Positions 16,737 to 24,531 of a stretch of DNA of 62,222 nt are shown in pieces (within the stretch, counting starts at the first letter, position 1; every line of letters begins with the position of its first letter). This stretch comes from Burkholderiales bacterium (GTDB taxonomy: Bacteria > Pseudomonadota > Gammaproteobacteria > Burkholderiales > Burkholderiaceae_C): assembly GCA_947372465.1 (NCBI GenBank), contig CANBTT010000013.1:1-62222 (forward strand), in the 5' to 3' direction. Position numbers and translations under genes: made by a program. Below the pieces are notes generated by a model. The model saw only the letters and a program-made list of their open reading frames with translations, was not told the origin of the DNA and searched no databases.

Positions 16737-16783
16737 TTTGACAGATCAATTGACGGCGGCTTTGTTTCTGGATGCGAGTCATA

Positions 16784-16799
16784 AGGGGTGTCCACCCCT
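16784..16799. promoter_or_regulatory. palindrome in divergent promoter region
   Basis: AGGGGTG-TC-CACCCCT is a perfect 7-bp inverted repeat with a two-base spacer. The spacer is too short for an RNA loop without opening pairs, so a protein-binding operator is more likely. It lies in the 274-bp region between the divergent CaiB (start 16736) and receptor-like (start 17011) genes. No regulator gene is adjacent. Confidence 0.45.
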
Positions 16800-17010
16800 C
16801 AAACAGGAAGCAAAGTGAGCTTCAATTGTATAGCGCAAAGTGTTTGTAAAAAGTAGTGTTAACCTAGAGAAGGCCAGGTAGAACTTTGAGGTACAGTCAA
16901 GCCCATCGATGTGCCACCGATTTTTTCAGGACGTGCTTTCTGAGCGAAATTTTTTACATCGGTATCAACACCCAGAGGGCTGTTTGGGTCTTTAAACAGA
17001 TGAGTCATCC

Positions 17011-17754
17011 ATGAATTCAAAACACAATCTTATCGAAGTCGCGAAAGAAATGGCCCCGCATGGGGTGTTTCGAGTTGGCCTGAACATGGCCAATTTTTTA
17101 TTGGTGCATGCCAATCCTCAGGGCCAAGATCCTAGCGGCATTGCACCGAGCATGGCCAAGGACATTGCAAGTCGCTTGGGCCTGAAGATTCAATTTTTTC
17201 CTTATGCAACACCAGGCGAGATGGCGGACGATGCGAGCAAAGACATCTGGGACATGGCGCTTTTGGCGGTTGAGCCCGCAAGGGCCACGGTCATTGACTT
17301 TACAGATGCTTATTTGGAAATTGAGTCCAGCTATTTGGTACCACCAGGATCGTCTATTCAAAGCGTTGAAGAGGTGGACCAACCAGGCGTCAAGATCGCT
17401 GTGATGGAGAAAAGTGCCTATGACCTTTATTTAAGCCGAAGCATCCAACACGCTACGCTTGTTCATGCAAAAAGCATGGACGAGTCCTTCGACATGTTCG
17501 TCAGTCAAAAGCTAGACGCCCTCGCTGGCTTGAAGCCCAGGTTGATTCAAGAGGAACAAAAATTAAAGGGCTCAAGAATGCTCGCCGGGCGCTTTACTGC
17601 AGTTCAGCAAGCCATAGGTGTTCCTAAAGGTAAGCCTTTGTCCTCCAGTTTTATTCGGGACTTCGTTCAAGAGGCTATTTCGACAGGTCTAGTTCAAAAA
17701 ATCATTGATGACCATCAGATCAAGGGCGTGAGTGTTGCAGCCTTGAAGGGTTGA
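17011..17754 (+). CDS. family 3 solute-binding-like protein without signal peptide
   Basis: A 247-residue protein with the fold of amino-acid-type periplasmic binding proteins (SBP family 3): GVFRVGLNMANF, GIAPSMAKDIASRLGLKIQF, WDMALLAVEPARATVIDFTDAYLEIESSYLVP in pieces, VDQPGVKIAVMEKSAYDLYL, and a C-terminal IRDFVQEAISTGLVQKII. The N-terminus (MNSKHNLIEVAKEMAPHG) is polar, with no signal peptide or membrane segment, so it should stay in the cytoplasm. It could be a cytosolic ligand sensor or an enzyme-like derivative such as cyclohexadienyl dehydratase relatives. Followed 34 bp later by an SDR gene. Confidence 0.75.
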   Translation: MNSKHNLIEVAKEMAPHGVFRVGLNMANFLLVHANPQGQDPSGIAPSMAKDIASRLGLKIQFFPYATPGEMADDASKDIWDMALLAVEPARATVIDFTDAYLEIESSYLVPPGSSIQSVEEVDQPGVKIAVMEKSAYDLYLSRSIQHATLVHAKSMDESFDMFVSQKLDALAGLKPRLIQEEQKLKGSRMLAGRFTAVQQAIGVPKGKPLSSSFIRDFVQEAISTGLVQKIIDDHQIKGVSVAALKG

Positions 17755-17788
17755 TGGATCAAATTCTTTGTCTTTTATTGAGTCAAGT

Positions 17789-18535
17789 ATGAAAAAAGTC
17801 GTTCTTATCACCGGTGGGGCAAGAGGCATTGGCGCGGCCACAGCACGCTTGTTGGCGCAATCTGGGTTTGAAGTTTGTATCAACTACGTGGGCAACCATG
17901 TGGCCGCCAACGCGTTGGTCAAAAGTATCGTTGAGGCAGGCGGAGTCGCTCAGTGCGTACAAGGGGATGTGTCCAAGCAAGAAGATGTTAAAAAGATTTT
18001 TGCATTCGTCAAAATGCAGTTTGGGCAACTCGATGCCTTGGTGAACAATGCCGGTATATTGGCAACATACTCTAGATTCGAGAACATGGACAGTGAGCGG
18101 TTTTTAAGACTTTTCAGTGTGAATGTTTTTGGTGCCATGATGTGTGCAAAAGAGGCCATTGCCCTGATGTCGACACAACATGGCTCAAAAGGGGGGAGCA
18201 TTGTCAATGTCTCCACGGCCTTTGTTAAAACTGGAGCGCCCAATATGGCCGTTGACTATGCCTCGACCAAGGGTGCCATTGAGGTCTTCTCAACAGGCCT
18301 AGCAAAGGAGTTGGCACCCAATGGCATCAGAGTCAATGTGGTGCGTCCTGGCATGATTGATACCGAGATCCATGCAGATGGGGGTGACCCAGACCGTGCG
18401 AGCAAAGCGGGTGACTTTGTACCCATGAAGCGAGTGGGACAAGCCACGGAGGTGGCCCATGCCATCAAGTGGCTCTTGTCTGAGGAGGCCTCTTATTCAA
18501 CGGGTGCCATCATCGATGTCTCAGGTGGTGTTTGA
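17789..18535 (+). CDS. SDR-family oxidoreductase (glucose/3-ketoacyl reductase type)
   Basis: A classical short-chain dehydrogenase of 248 residues from ATG 17789. The cofactor motif is TGGARGIG, followed by NNAGIL, the catalytic Ser in IVNVSTAF and the YASTK motif with catalytic Tyr and Lys; the C-terminal INxxGG-like IDVSGGV closes the fold. The VNYVG end of strand 2 lacks an acidic residue, compatible with NADP(H). Substrate unknown. It is probably cotranscribed with the signal-less receptor-like gene. A 643-bp stretch without a clear gene follows. Confidence 0.88.
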   Translation: MKKVVLITGGARGIGAATARLLAQSGFEVCINYVGNHVAANALVKSIVEAGGVAQCVQGDVSKQEDVKKIFAFVKMQFGQLDALVNNAGILATYSRFENMDSERFLRLFSVNVFGAMMCAKEAIALMSTQHGSKGGSIVNVSTAFVKTGAPNMAVDYASTKGAIEVFSTGLAKELAPNGIRVNVVRPGMIDTEIHADGGDPDRASKAGDFVPMKRVGQATEVAHAIKWLLSEEASYSTGAIIDVSGGV

Positions 18536-18739
18536 ATATTTTGTGTTCTAAAACAAACCAATCTCCCTTTCCAATGTTCTTCAGTTTCAAAGACTGGAAC
18601 GTGGGGCACCTTCTTCCTGGTGTGGCAATACACCGCAGGCGTTTGAGCCTAGCGCGCCTCTTTGCTAGAGGATGCAAGCAAAGATCTTGATGAAGCAAAC
18701 TGTTTCATGCGGATGTGCTATTTGCTTTAAGCCACTTAA
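18536..18739 (+). other. gene-poor stretch with a possible MaoC-like remnant
   Basis: No full gene. A short frame from ATG 18574 to the stop at 18688 reads FKDWNVGHLLPGVAIHRRR near its start, which faintly recalls the N-terminus of MaoC-type hydratases (DWxVGDxLP). It decays after about 38 codons. This is weak similarity read by eye. Confidence 0.2.
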
Positions 18740-19093
18740 CAAGAATCGTTTTCTCTGGAGTTAAAAAAATCTCTTTCGATTCGACAAGTCTATCAAGTAA
18801 ATCTCAACAATGAGCAAGAAGGTTTGAGCACTCTGGCACTCATGGCATCTGGTGAGATGACGCAAAACTTGCCCTTGGATGATGGACTCGAACGCCAGGG
18901 CATTGAATTGATCCTCTTGCTTTTACTGTCCCATCAAGCCAAACCGATTTGCATCTATGGCGCAACAGAGGGTGGGGATGGGCCTTTTCTCGATTTCACC
19001 AAACAAAGAGGATTGGAGGGCCTTGAAGGGCGACGATCATTTGGCGAACAAAGGGCCTTTTATGTGCAACGCTGCGTCAGTGAAAGCATGTGA
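18740..19093 (+). pseudogene. open frame, possible enoyl-CoA hydratase C-terminal remnant
   Basis: An open frame without good start (first TTG 18824, ATG 18842) ends at a stop at 19091-19093. The part around NLPLDDGLERQ and EGGDGPFLDFTKQRG is reminiscent of the C-terminus of crotonase enzymes (PLxxGLxxE ... EGxxAFxxKR), but spacing is off and nothing upstream matches. It may be a decayed piece of a gene once cotranscribed with the SDR, or chance. Low confidence. Confidence 0.22.
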
Positions 19094-19178
19094 GAGTTTG
19101 GCAAATTTCATGGCTGAATGATGTGCCAAACACGGTCCGTATTCAAAACGCTTGATGAGGCAATGTTTTTTTTTAAAC

Positions 19179-20168
19179 TTATTTTTTGGATTGCTTCAGG
19201 ACTTGATTTCTTAAAACACCCAAACCTTCAAACTCAACCTCTATGACGTCCTTGTCCTTCATCCATTTGTCGCATTCAAGGCTGCAGCAGCCTGCAATTG
19301 TTCCGGAGCCAAAAAACTCACCCACATGCAGCGTTTCAGAGTCGGAAATATAAGCAATGATTTCCTCAAAGCTATGAATCATCGTGGATGTAGAGCTCTT
19401 GCCCCAAACCTCGCCATTGACGCGAACTTCCACGCTCAGGGCTCGGGTGTCTTTGATTTCATCTGTGGTCACAATCCATGGCCCAATTGCATTGCCGGTG
19501 TCAAAACTCTTGCCTTTGGTGGGCCCCATTCGGCCTTCCATTTCTCGCATTTGTTTGTCTCGGGCTGAGAAATCATTGAAGATGGTGTATCCAAAAATAT
19601 GCGAATGCGCTTGATCTTTGCTGATGTTTTTACCACCCTTGCCAATAAAGAAGCCAAACTCACCCTCATAATCAAACCACTCGGAGTATGCTGGCCACTC
19701 AATTTGAGCGTCTTGTCCCACAACATTGAAGCGGTTGCTGATGTAGAAAATGGGCTGGGAAAAGTTTACATCTGGTATCACAACTTCAACGTCACTTCTT
19801 TTGGGGACTGGCAGGCCCTTTAATTTTGCGTTCAGCATGGCCATGCCCGCAGGTGCATTTCGCATATGGCCTTCAGCATTGTTGAAGTCCCTGATTTGTC
19901 TTGGTACGGGAACGGGAGAAAGCAGTTTGATGTCTTTCAACTTGTAACGGTTTGTGCCCAATCCAGCATTTGAACTCTCTAGACCTCTGGCAAGTGCAAG
20001 GCCTGTGTCTCCTGCATCCATCAAGGCCAACATGTCAGTCAGAAAGGGGGACTTCGTTGAGTGCTGGTCTTGGTGTGCGGCTTGTAAGTCCAAAACGGTC
20101 TGTGTTGCAATGTCAACAGCACCGATGACGGTTTCGTTGCGTGGGTTAACAAATGTAGCGAGTTTCAT
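19179..20168 (-). CDS. fumarylacetoacetate hydrolase (FAH) family enzyme
   Basis: A 329-residue FAH-superfamily protein. The N-terminal cap (MKLATFVNPRNETVIGAVD) is followed by the catalytic core: YEGEFGFFIGKGGKNIS with metal-binding acids, GYTIFNDFSARDKQMREM, KGKSFDTGNAIGPW and FGSGTIAGCCS. The family uses Mg2+ to cut C-C bonds in acylpyruvates or decarboxylate 2-hydroxymuconate-type acids, late steps of aromatic ring degradation. AGGA lies six bases before ATG 20168. It is the last gene after two Bug receptors (20 bp gap) and is divergent from the Rieske oxygenase operon, consistent with a shared pathway. Confidence 0.9.
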   Translation of the reverse strand: MKLATFVNPRNETVIGAVDIATQTVLDLQAAHQDQHSTKSPFLTDMLALMDAGDTGLALARGLESSNAGLGTNRYKLKDIKLLSPVPVPRQIRDFNNAEGHMRNAPAGMAMLNAKLKGLPVPKRSDVEVVIPDVNFSQPIFYISNRFNVVGQDAQIEWPAYSEWFDYEGEFGFFIGKGGKNISKDQAHSHIFGYTIFNDFSARDKQMREMEGRMGPTKGKSFDTGNAIGPWIVTTDEIKDTRALSVEVRVNGEVWGKSSTSTMIHSFEEIIAYISDSETLHVGEFFGSGTIAGCCSLECDKWMKDKDVIEVEFEGLGVLRNQVLKQSKK

Positions 20169-20188
20169 AAGGATTCCTGGTTAAATGT

Positions 20189-21178
20189 TCATTGTGCTTG
20201 TAGGCCAGCAAGGGCCACAAGTCGTTTGTAGTGTTCAAAAGTAAGGTTGATCTTGTCTTTAAACTGATCGGGCGTTCCACCCATGACCTCATAGCCAGCA
20301 CTTTCTAACTTTGATCTGACTTCTGGCGCTTGGCTGGCTTGCTGAATCAAAGCATTGATCTGTTTGGTTTGAGCACTTGACAGACCTTTGGGGCCAAAAT
20401 AGCCAATCCATGTGTCTGGCATGGTCGCGCCACCAAAACCCGCCTCCTCAAGTGTTGGGACATTGGGTGCGGCTTTTGCTCTGGTCGATTCGATCACAGC
20501 CAAAGGGCGAAGTTTGCCGGCTTGGATCTGTTGCATGATCGGACCTAAAACCAAAATACCCATTTGAACTTGTCCGCCTAAGAGGTCGGTGAGTGCAGGA
20601 CCTCCCCCCTTGTAAGAGATGTGAATAAGGGATGTGCCAGTGATTTTTTCAAGCATGATGCCTGTGAGATGCTGAGACGTGTTGGTGCCAGCAGTGACGT
20701 AGCCTACTTTGCCAGGATTGTTTTTTGCATAATTGATCAATTCTGCCATCGAGTTGACCGGCAAGGACGGGTTGACAACAATCACGATGGGGGCTCTTGC
20801 TGCTTCTAAGATGGGTGTGAAGTCCTTTTGATTGTCAAAAGGTACATTTTTTAAAACAAAGGGCTGTAAGATTTGTGAAGAAAAAGACGACAAAAGTGTG
20901 TAACCATCTGCGGGCGATTTGGCCACAACATCCGCACCAATGACGCCTGAGGCACCGGCCTTGTTGTCGATGACCACAGGTTGAGAAACAAGTTCAGACA
21001 ACTTGATGGACATAGGACGATTGAAGACATCAAGTCCACCGCCAGGCGCATAGGGCACGACCAGTCTTATGGCTTTGCTCGGGTAGTTTTGTGAGCAAGC
21101 AAGTGTGCACATGAATGCGCTTATAAGCCATGCTACATATAGCCATGCTTTTGCTTGTGTCATCAATATTTTGTTCAT
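20189..21178 (-). CDS. Bug/TctC-family periplasmic binding receptor
   Basis: A 329-residue Bug receptor. The signal peptide spans a long hydrophobic stretch (WLYVAWLISAFMCTLAC). Ligand-loop motifs are AIRLVVPYAPGGGLDVFNRP, NKAGASGVIGADVVA, SPADGYTLLS, HISYKGGGPALTDLLGGQ and APNVPTLEEAGFGG. The PGGGLDV first loop is close to that of the next-door paralogue (PGGAVDV), so these two are likely recent relatives with related ligands. Encoded 23 bp after that paralogue and 20 bp before the FAH gene: one operon. Confidence 0.93.
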   Translation of the reverse strand: MNKILMTQAKAWLYVAWLISAFMCTLACSQNYPSKAIRLVVPYAPGGGLDVFNRPMSIKLSELVSQPVVIDNKAGASGVIGADVVAKSPADGYTLLSSFSSQILQPFVLKNVPFDNQKDFTPILEAARAPIVIVVNPSLPVNSMAELINYAKNNPGKVGYVTAGTNTSQHLTGIMLEKITGTSLIHISYKGGGPALTDLLGGQVQMGILVLGPIMQQIQAGKLRPLAVIESTRAKAAPNVPTLEEAGFGGATMPDTWIGYFGPKGLSSAQTKQINALIQQASQAPEVRSKLESAGYEVMGGTPDQFKDKINLTFEHYKRLVALAGLQAQ

Positions 21179-21201
21179 ATTTTGTTACGTCGTTGAAAAA
21201 A

Positions 21202-22167
21202 TTATTCTGGTTTGATGCCTGAATTGATCACAATTTTTTTGAAGGCATCGGTGTCACTTTTGATGGAGTTGGTGAATTCATCCGCGCTCATCAAACCCGT
21301 GACCTCAAATCCAGATGTTTCTAGCCTTTGCTTCACATCAGGTGAATTGACGGCTTGGCGCAATGCCAAATTGAGTTTGTCAACAATGGTTTTGGGTAAA
21401 TTGCTGGGACCCAGAACGCCAAGCCATAAGTCTGGAACGGCATACCCGTTGACCGTTTCCCCTATGGTGGGTAAATCTGGCAGGCCTTTGGATCTTTTGC
21501 TCTCAATCACGGCCAAGGCTTTAAGTCGACCTTGCTTGGCATAGGGCAATATGGTCGGCGCAGTTAGGATGACAACGGGAATCTGACCGCCCAAAGCATC
21601 ATTGATGGTTGGGTTGCCGCCTTTGTATGGCAGATGCTCTAAGTTGATTTTTGCGGTGCTTGCCAAAAGAACGCCGGCGAGATGGTGGGTTGATCCTACG
21701 CCCGTCGTACCGTAAAAGAGTTTATCCGGGTTTTTGTGTGCATACTCAACAAACTCCTTGACATTGTTCACTGGCAAGGAGGGATGTACCGCTAAGATAT
21801 TGGGTGTGGTGGCTATTTGTGCAATCGGTGTAAAGTCTTTGTAAACATCATAGGGCACGTTCTTTGAGAACAGGGGAACCAAGTAATGGACCACCGACGT
21901 CAATAAGATCGAGTAGCCATCTGCCGACGACCTTGCAATCGTATCGGTGCCTAGGGTTGCGTTCGCACCAGGTTTGTTGTCAACAATGACCGGTTGAGCC
22001 AAAAGCTCGCTGAGTTTTTGTGCAACAGGGCGTCCGAGCACGTCTACGGCCCCTCCTGGTGCATAAGGGACAACAAGTCGAATGGGTTTGTTGGGGAAGG
22101 TCTGAGCATTGACCATGTAGCAAGTCAACATGGACATGCAAAGTAAGGTGTTTTTAATCATGGTCAT
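21202..22167 (-). CDS. Bug/TctC-family periplasmic binding receptor
   Basis: A 321-residue Bug receptor with a short signal peptide (TLLCMSMLTCYMVNA). It shows PIRLVVPYAPGGAVDVLGRP, NKPGANATLGTDTIA, SSADGYSILL, HLPYKGGNPTINDALGGQ and LPDLPTIGETVNGY. First gene of the minus-strand unit with a second Bug and the FAH hydrolase. Its start faces the Rieske oxygenase gene across a 252-bp region with an inverted repeat, which suggests joint control of uptake and ring attack (inference). Confidence 0.93.
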   Translation of the reverse strand: MTMIKNTLLCMSMLTCYMVNAQTFPNKPIRLVVPYAPGGAVDVLGRPVAQKLSELLAQPVIVDNKPGANATLGTDTIARSSADGYSILLTSVVHYLVPLFSKNVPYDVYKDFTPIAQIATTPNILAVHPSLPVNNVKEFVEYAHKNPDKLFYGTTGVGSTHHLAGVLLASTAKINLEHLPYKGGNPTINDALGGQIPVVILTAPTILPYAKQGRLKALAVIESKRSKGLPDLPTIGETVNGYAVPDLWLGVLGPSNLPKTIVDKLNLALRQAVNSPDVKQRLETSGFEVTGLMSADEFTNSIKSDTDAFKKIVINSGIKPE

Positions 22168-22355
22168 CGTTTTTCCAGTAATATTTTTGATCTGACAGAC
22201 AATCCCAATTTACAAAAGGTGTTCATCGAAATTCATTTCAATGATGCATTTTTAAATTGATTTTGTACTTGAGTGACTTGGCCGTTAAACTCGTGTTAAG
22301 GGTTTGTACTGTGTTTTCTTGCTGAGCTTATTTTTTTTTGAAGTTGTAAACTCTA

Positions 22356-22397
22356 ATTGATTTCTTTTGCTTAATCAATAGAATCTACTCGTATAAA
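22356..22397 (+). promoter_or_regulatory. inverted repeat and putative promoter before the Rieske oxygenase gene
   Basis: ATTGATT (22356-22362) and AATCAAT (22373-22379) form a perfect inverted repeat with a ten-base spacer, a usual operator size for dimeric regulators. A TATAAA box (22392-22397) lies 22 bp before ATG 22420 and TTGCTT (22367-22372), inside the repeat, could be a -35 with a long 19-bp spacing. A protein bound here would overlap the promoter. Confidence 0.4.
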
Positions 22398-22419
22398 AAA
22401 GCAATTAAAGGCAATTGAG

Positions 22420-23796
22420 ATGAGTGACTTGAATCAAAAAAGTTCAACAAAAGACACTCGGCCATACAGTGGTTACCACAATCGGCCGGTGCAACACAGC
22501 GATGACTTCATCACGCAAGTGGGTCCAGGAACGCCCGGTGGCGAGTATTTAAGAAAATACTGGCACCCCTTTTTGATTGCTTCGGAATTGAAAGATTTGC
22601 CTGTTCCCGTGCGCTTGCTCGGTGAGGACTTGATTGCATTTAAAGATCACTCCGGCCGCCTGGGTCTATTGCACCGCCACTGTATTCATCGTGGCACGTC
22701 TCTTGAGTACGGCATCATTGCTGAGAAGGGCATTCGTTGTTGCTACCACGGCTGGCACTTTGATGTGGATGGGCGAGTACTTGATACGCCAGCAGAGCCT
22801 CAAGCGAGCAAAATCAAAGTCAACTTTGTTCAAGGGGCTTATTTGGTCAAGGAGTGGATGGGCTTGCTGTTTGCCTATATGGGCCCCGTCGATGAAGTCC
22901 CCGATTTGCCCATTTACGACTGTGTCGACAACCCTGATGACAACCAAGCTGTACCCTTTCGAATGCAAGTGCCATGCAATTGGGTGCAAATTGTAGAAAA
23001 TGGTGCGGACCCCATTCACAACGCTTACTTGCATGCGATCGTGGCTGGACAACAATTTTCAGAGGCGTTCAAGGTTTTGCCGCAACTTGATTTTCCTGAG
23101 ACGCCCCTTGGCTTTTTATCTATGGCCACGCGCAAAGTGGGTGACTATATTTTTATTCGTGCAAGCGATATTATTTTGCCCAATTTTGGTCAATTTCCCA
23201 ATGGCGCCAATCGAGTTGAAAAACAAAGCGTTGGACTTAGACCCTTTTTAACTCGCTGGTCGGTTCCGGTGGATGATCACAATTCGTTTTACATGGGCTT
23301 TGCGCATTTGAACAGCTATAACGCAAGCGTTCGCAAAATGAGCAAAGAGGACTTTGGTGTCGATCGAATCCCCTTTATCGGTCAGACGGGAGATCGCCCT
23401 CTCGCGGAAAGACAAAGGGAGCCGGGTGATTATGATGCGGTTGTGACTCAAGGGGCTGTGGCCAATCGCAAGGCAGAACATCTTGGCACAACTGATAAAG
23501 GGGTTGTTTTGTTCAGACGAATGTTGGCCAAAGCGATACGTGAAACACAAGACGGCATTCAGCCTCAAAAGCCCAAACTTTATAAAAATGCCAAAGTCAA
23601 GACCTATTGCCATGAGATCGTTGTAAAGGCCCCTATAGGTGTTGACTTTACCGATCCTCAAAAGCTTTCTGATTTTGGCCGCAGTGCGGCATTGTGTTTT
23701 GTTGAGTTTGAGGGCTTCTCGCCGAAAGAGCGTGAAGCCAAGGTGACTCAGCGTGTGCAAGAAATGCTGAACGCTTTTTGCTCAGGTGCTGAATAA
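22420..23796 (+). CDS. Rieske aromatic ring-hydroxylating oxygenase, alpha subunit (phthalate 4,5-dioxygenase type)
   Basis: A 458-residue single-type oxygenase. The Rieske [2Fe-2S] ligands are Cys88-x-His90 and Cys107-x-x-His110 (HRHCIHRGTS, RCCYHGWHFD). The mononuclear iron site is ENGADPIHNAYLH with the bridging Asp197 and ligands His200 and His205. The C-terminal part (GDYDAVVTQGAVANRKAEHL, LGTTDKGVVLFRRML in pieces) is typical of the phthalate/3-chlorobenzoate oxygenase group, which mono- or dihydroxylates aromatic acids. These enzymes need a flavin/ferredoxin reductase; none is in the window. First gene of an operon with RidA-like, ABM-family and SDR genes. Confidence 0.9.
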   Translation: MSDLNQKSSTKDTRPYSGYHNRPVQHSDDFITQVGPGTPGGEYLRKYWHPFLIASELKDLPVPVRLLGEDLIAFKDHSGRLGLLHRHCIHRGTSLEYGIIAEKGIRCCYHGWHFDVDGRVLDTPAEPQASKIKVNFVQGAYLVKEWMGLLFAYMGPVDEVPDLPIYDCVDNPDDNQAVPFRMQVPCNWVQIVENGADPIHNAYLHAIVAGQQFSEAFKVLPQLDFPETPLGFLSMATRKVGDYIFIRASDIILPNFGQFPNGANRVEKQSVGLRPFLTRWSVPVDDHNSFYMGFAHLNSYNASVRKMSKEDFGVDRIPFIGQTGDRPLAERQREPGDYDAVVTQGAVANRKAEHLGTTDKGVVLFRRMLAKAIRETQDGIQPQKPKLYKNAKVKTYCHEIVVKAPIGVDFTDPQKLSDFGRSAALCFVEFEGFSPKEREAKVTQRVQEMLNAFCSGAE

Positions 23797-23817
23797 ATAA
23801 TCAACAAAGAATTGAAT

Positions 23818-24177
23818 ATGAGCATTATCTATAAAGAAAAAATAGTCTTTGCGGGAGCAGTAGGTTTTTTAAATGGCTTGTTACCCGTCAACTTAAGCGA
23901 TTCAAAAGTTTTTTTGCCTGAATCGATAGAAGAACAGGCCAGAAAAATCATGAGAAATTTTGATGAGATATTGGCTCAGCATGAGCTGAGCAGAGAGCAT
24001 TTGATTGCGGTACAAATTTTTTTAAAAGATTTCCACCGTTTTCATGCTCGCCTTGATGTCATTTCTGAGGAGTTGTTTGGAGCTTCATCAAATGTTTCAA
24101 AAAGTGTGGTTGGGGTTCAAGCGTTAACAAGAGATGCATTGGTCAGCATGAATTTTATAATTCGTACAGACAAATAA
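23818..24177 (+). CDS. RidA (YjgF/UK114) family protein
   Basis: A 119-residue RidA-superfamily protein from ATG 23818. The fold's landmarks are present: an N-terminal AGAVGFLNG, EEQARKIMRNFDEILAQH, REHLIAVQIFLKDFHRF and VVGVQALTRDALVSM. In canonical RidA an Arg before VxV in the last strand binds the substrate carboxylate; here that place reads VSKSVVGV, with Lys95. Relatives include 2-aminomuconate deaminase, an aromatic-amine catabolic enzyme, so a pathway-specific role beside the Rieske oxygenase is more likely than general imine clearance (inference). It lies 21 bp after the oxygenase gene. Confidence 0.82.
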   Translation: MSIIYKEKIVFAGAVGFLNGLLPVNLSDSKVFLPESIEEQARKIMRNFDEILAQHELSREHLIAVQIFLKDFHRFHARLDVISEELFGASSNVSKSVVGVQALTRDALVSMNFIIRTDK

Positions 24178-24207
24178 TGTTCTTTGTCTTTTTAGGTTTA
24201 TTTTAAA

Positions 24208-24522
24208 ATGAAAAAATTTGTATTGATTGTCGAGTTCGTGGTTAAAAAAGAGTGTCTAGATGATTTCAATCGTTTGATTGAAATCAATGCACATGCCTCT
24301 GTCACCAATGAGCCGGGATGTTTTCAGTTTGATGTGTGCGCATCAAGCGATGACCCATCAAAAGTCTTGCTCTACGAAGTCTATGCAAATGCAGATGCTT
24401 TTCAAGAGCACATGAAGCAAACACACACTCAAACTTTTTTGACAGCTGCAAAGCCCTTGATCCACTCTCAAGCGGCCACCCGCTGGACGCGCGAAGTTGC
24501 TCCTAAAGTTAAATTTTCTTGA
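24208..24522 (+). CDS. ABM-family (YgiN-like) putative quinol monooxygenase
   Basis: A 104-residue protein with the dimeric alpha/beta-barrel fold of the antibiotic biosynthesis monooxygenase family: KFVLIVEFVVKKE, then NEPGCFQFDVCASSDDPSK, LLYEVYANADAFQEHMK and the conserved H-TQTFL end. Small members such as YgiN act on quinols without a cofactor. Next to a ring-hydroxylating oxygenase it could oxidise a hydroquinone-type intermediate. The role is inferred from context only. It is 30 bp downstream of the RidA-like gene and 9 bp before the SDR gene. Confidence 0.85.
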   Translation: MKKFVLIVEFVVKKECLDDFNRLIEINAHASVTNEPGCFQFDVCASSDDPSKVLLYEVYANADAFQEHMKQTHTQTFLTAAKPLIHSQAATRWTREVAPKVKFS

Positions 24523-24531
24523 GTTCAATTT

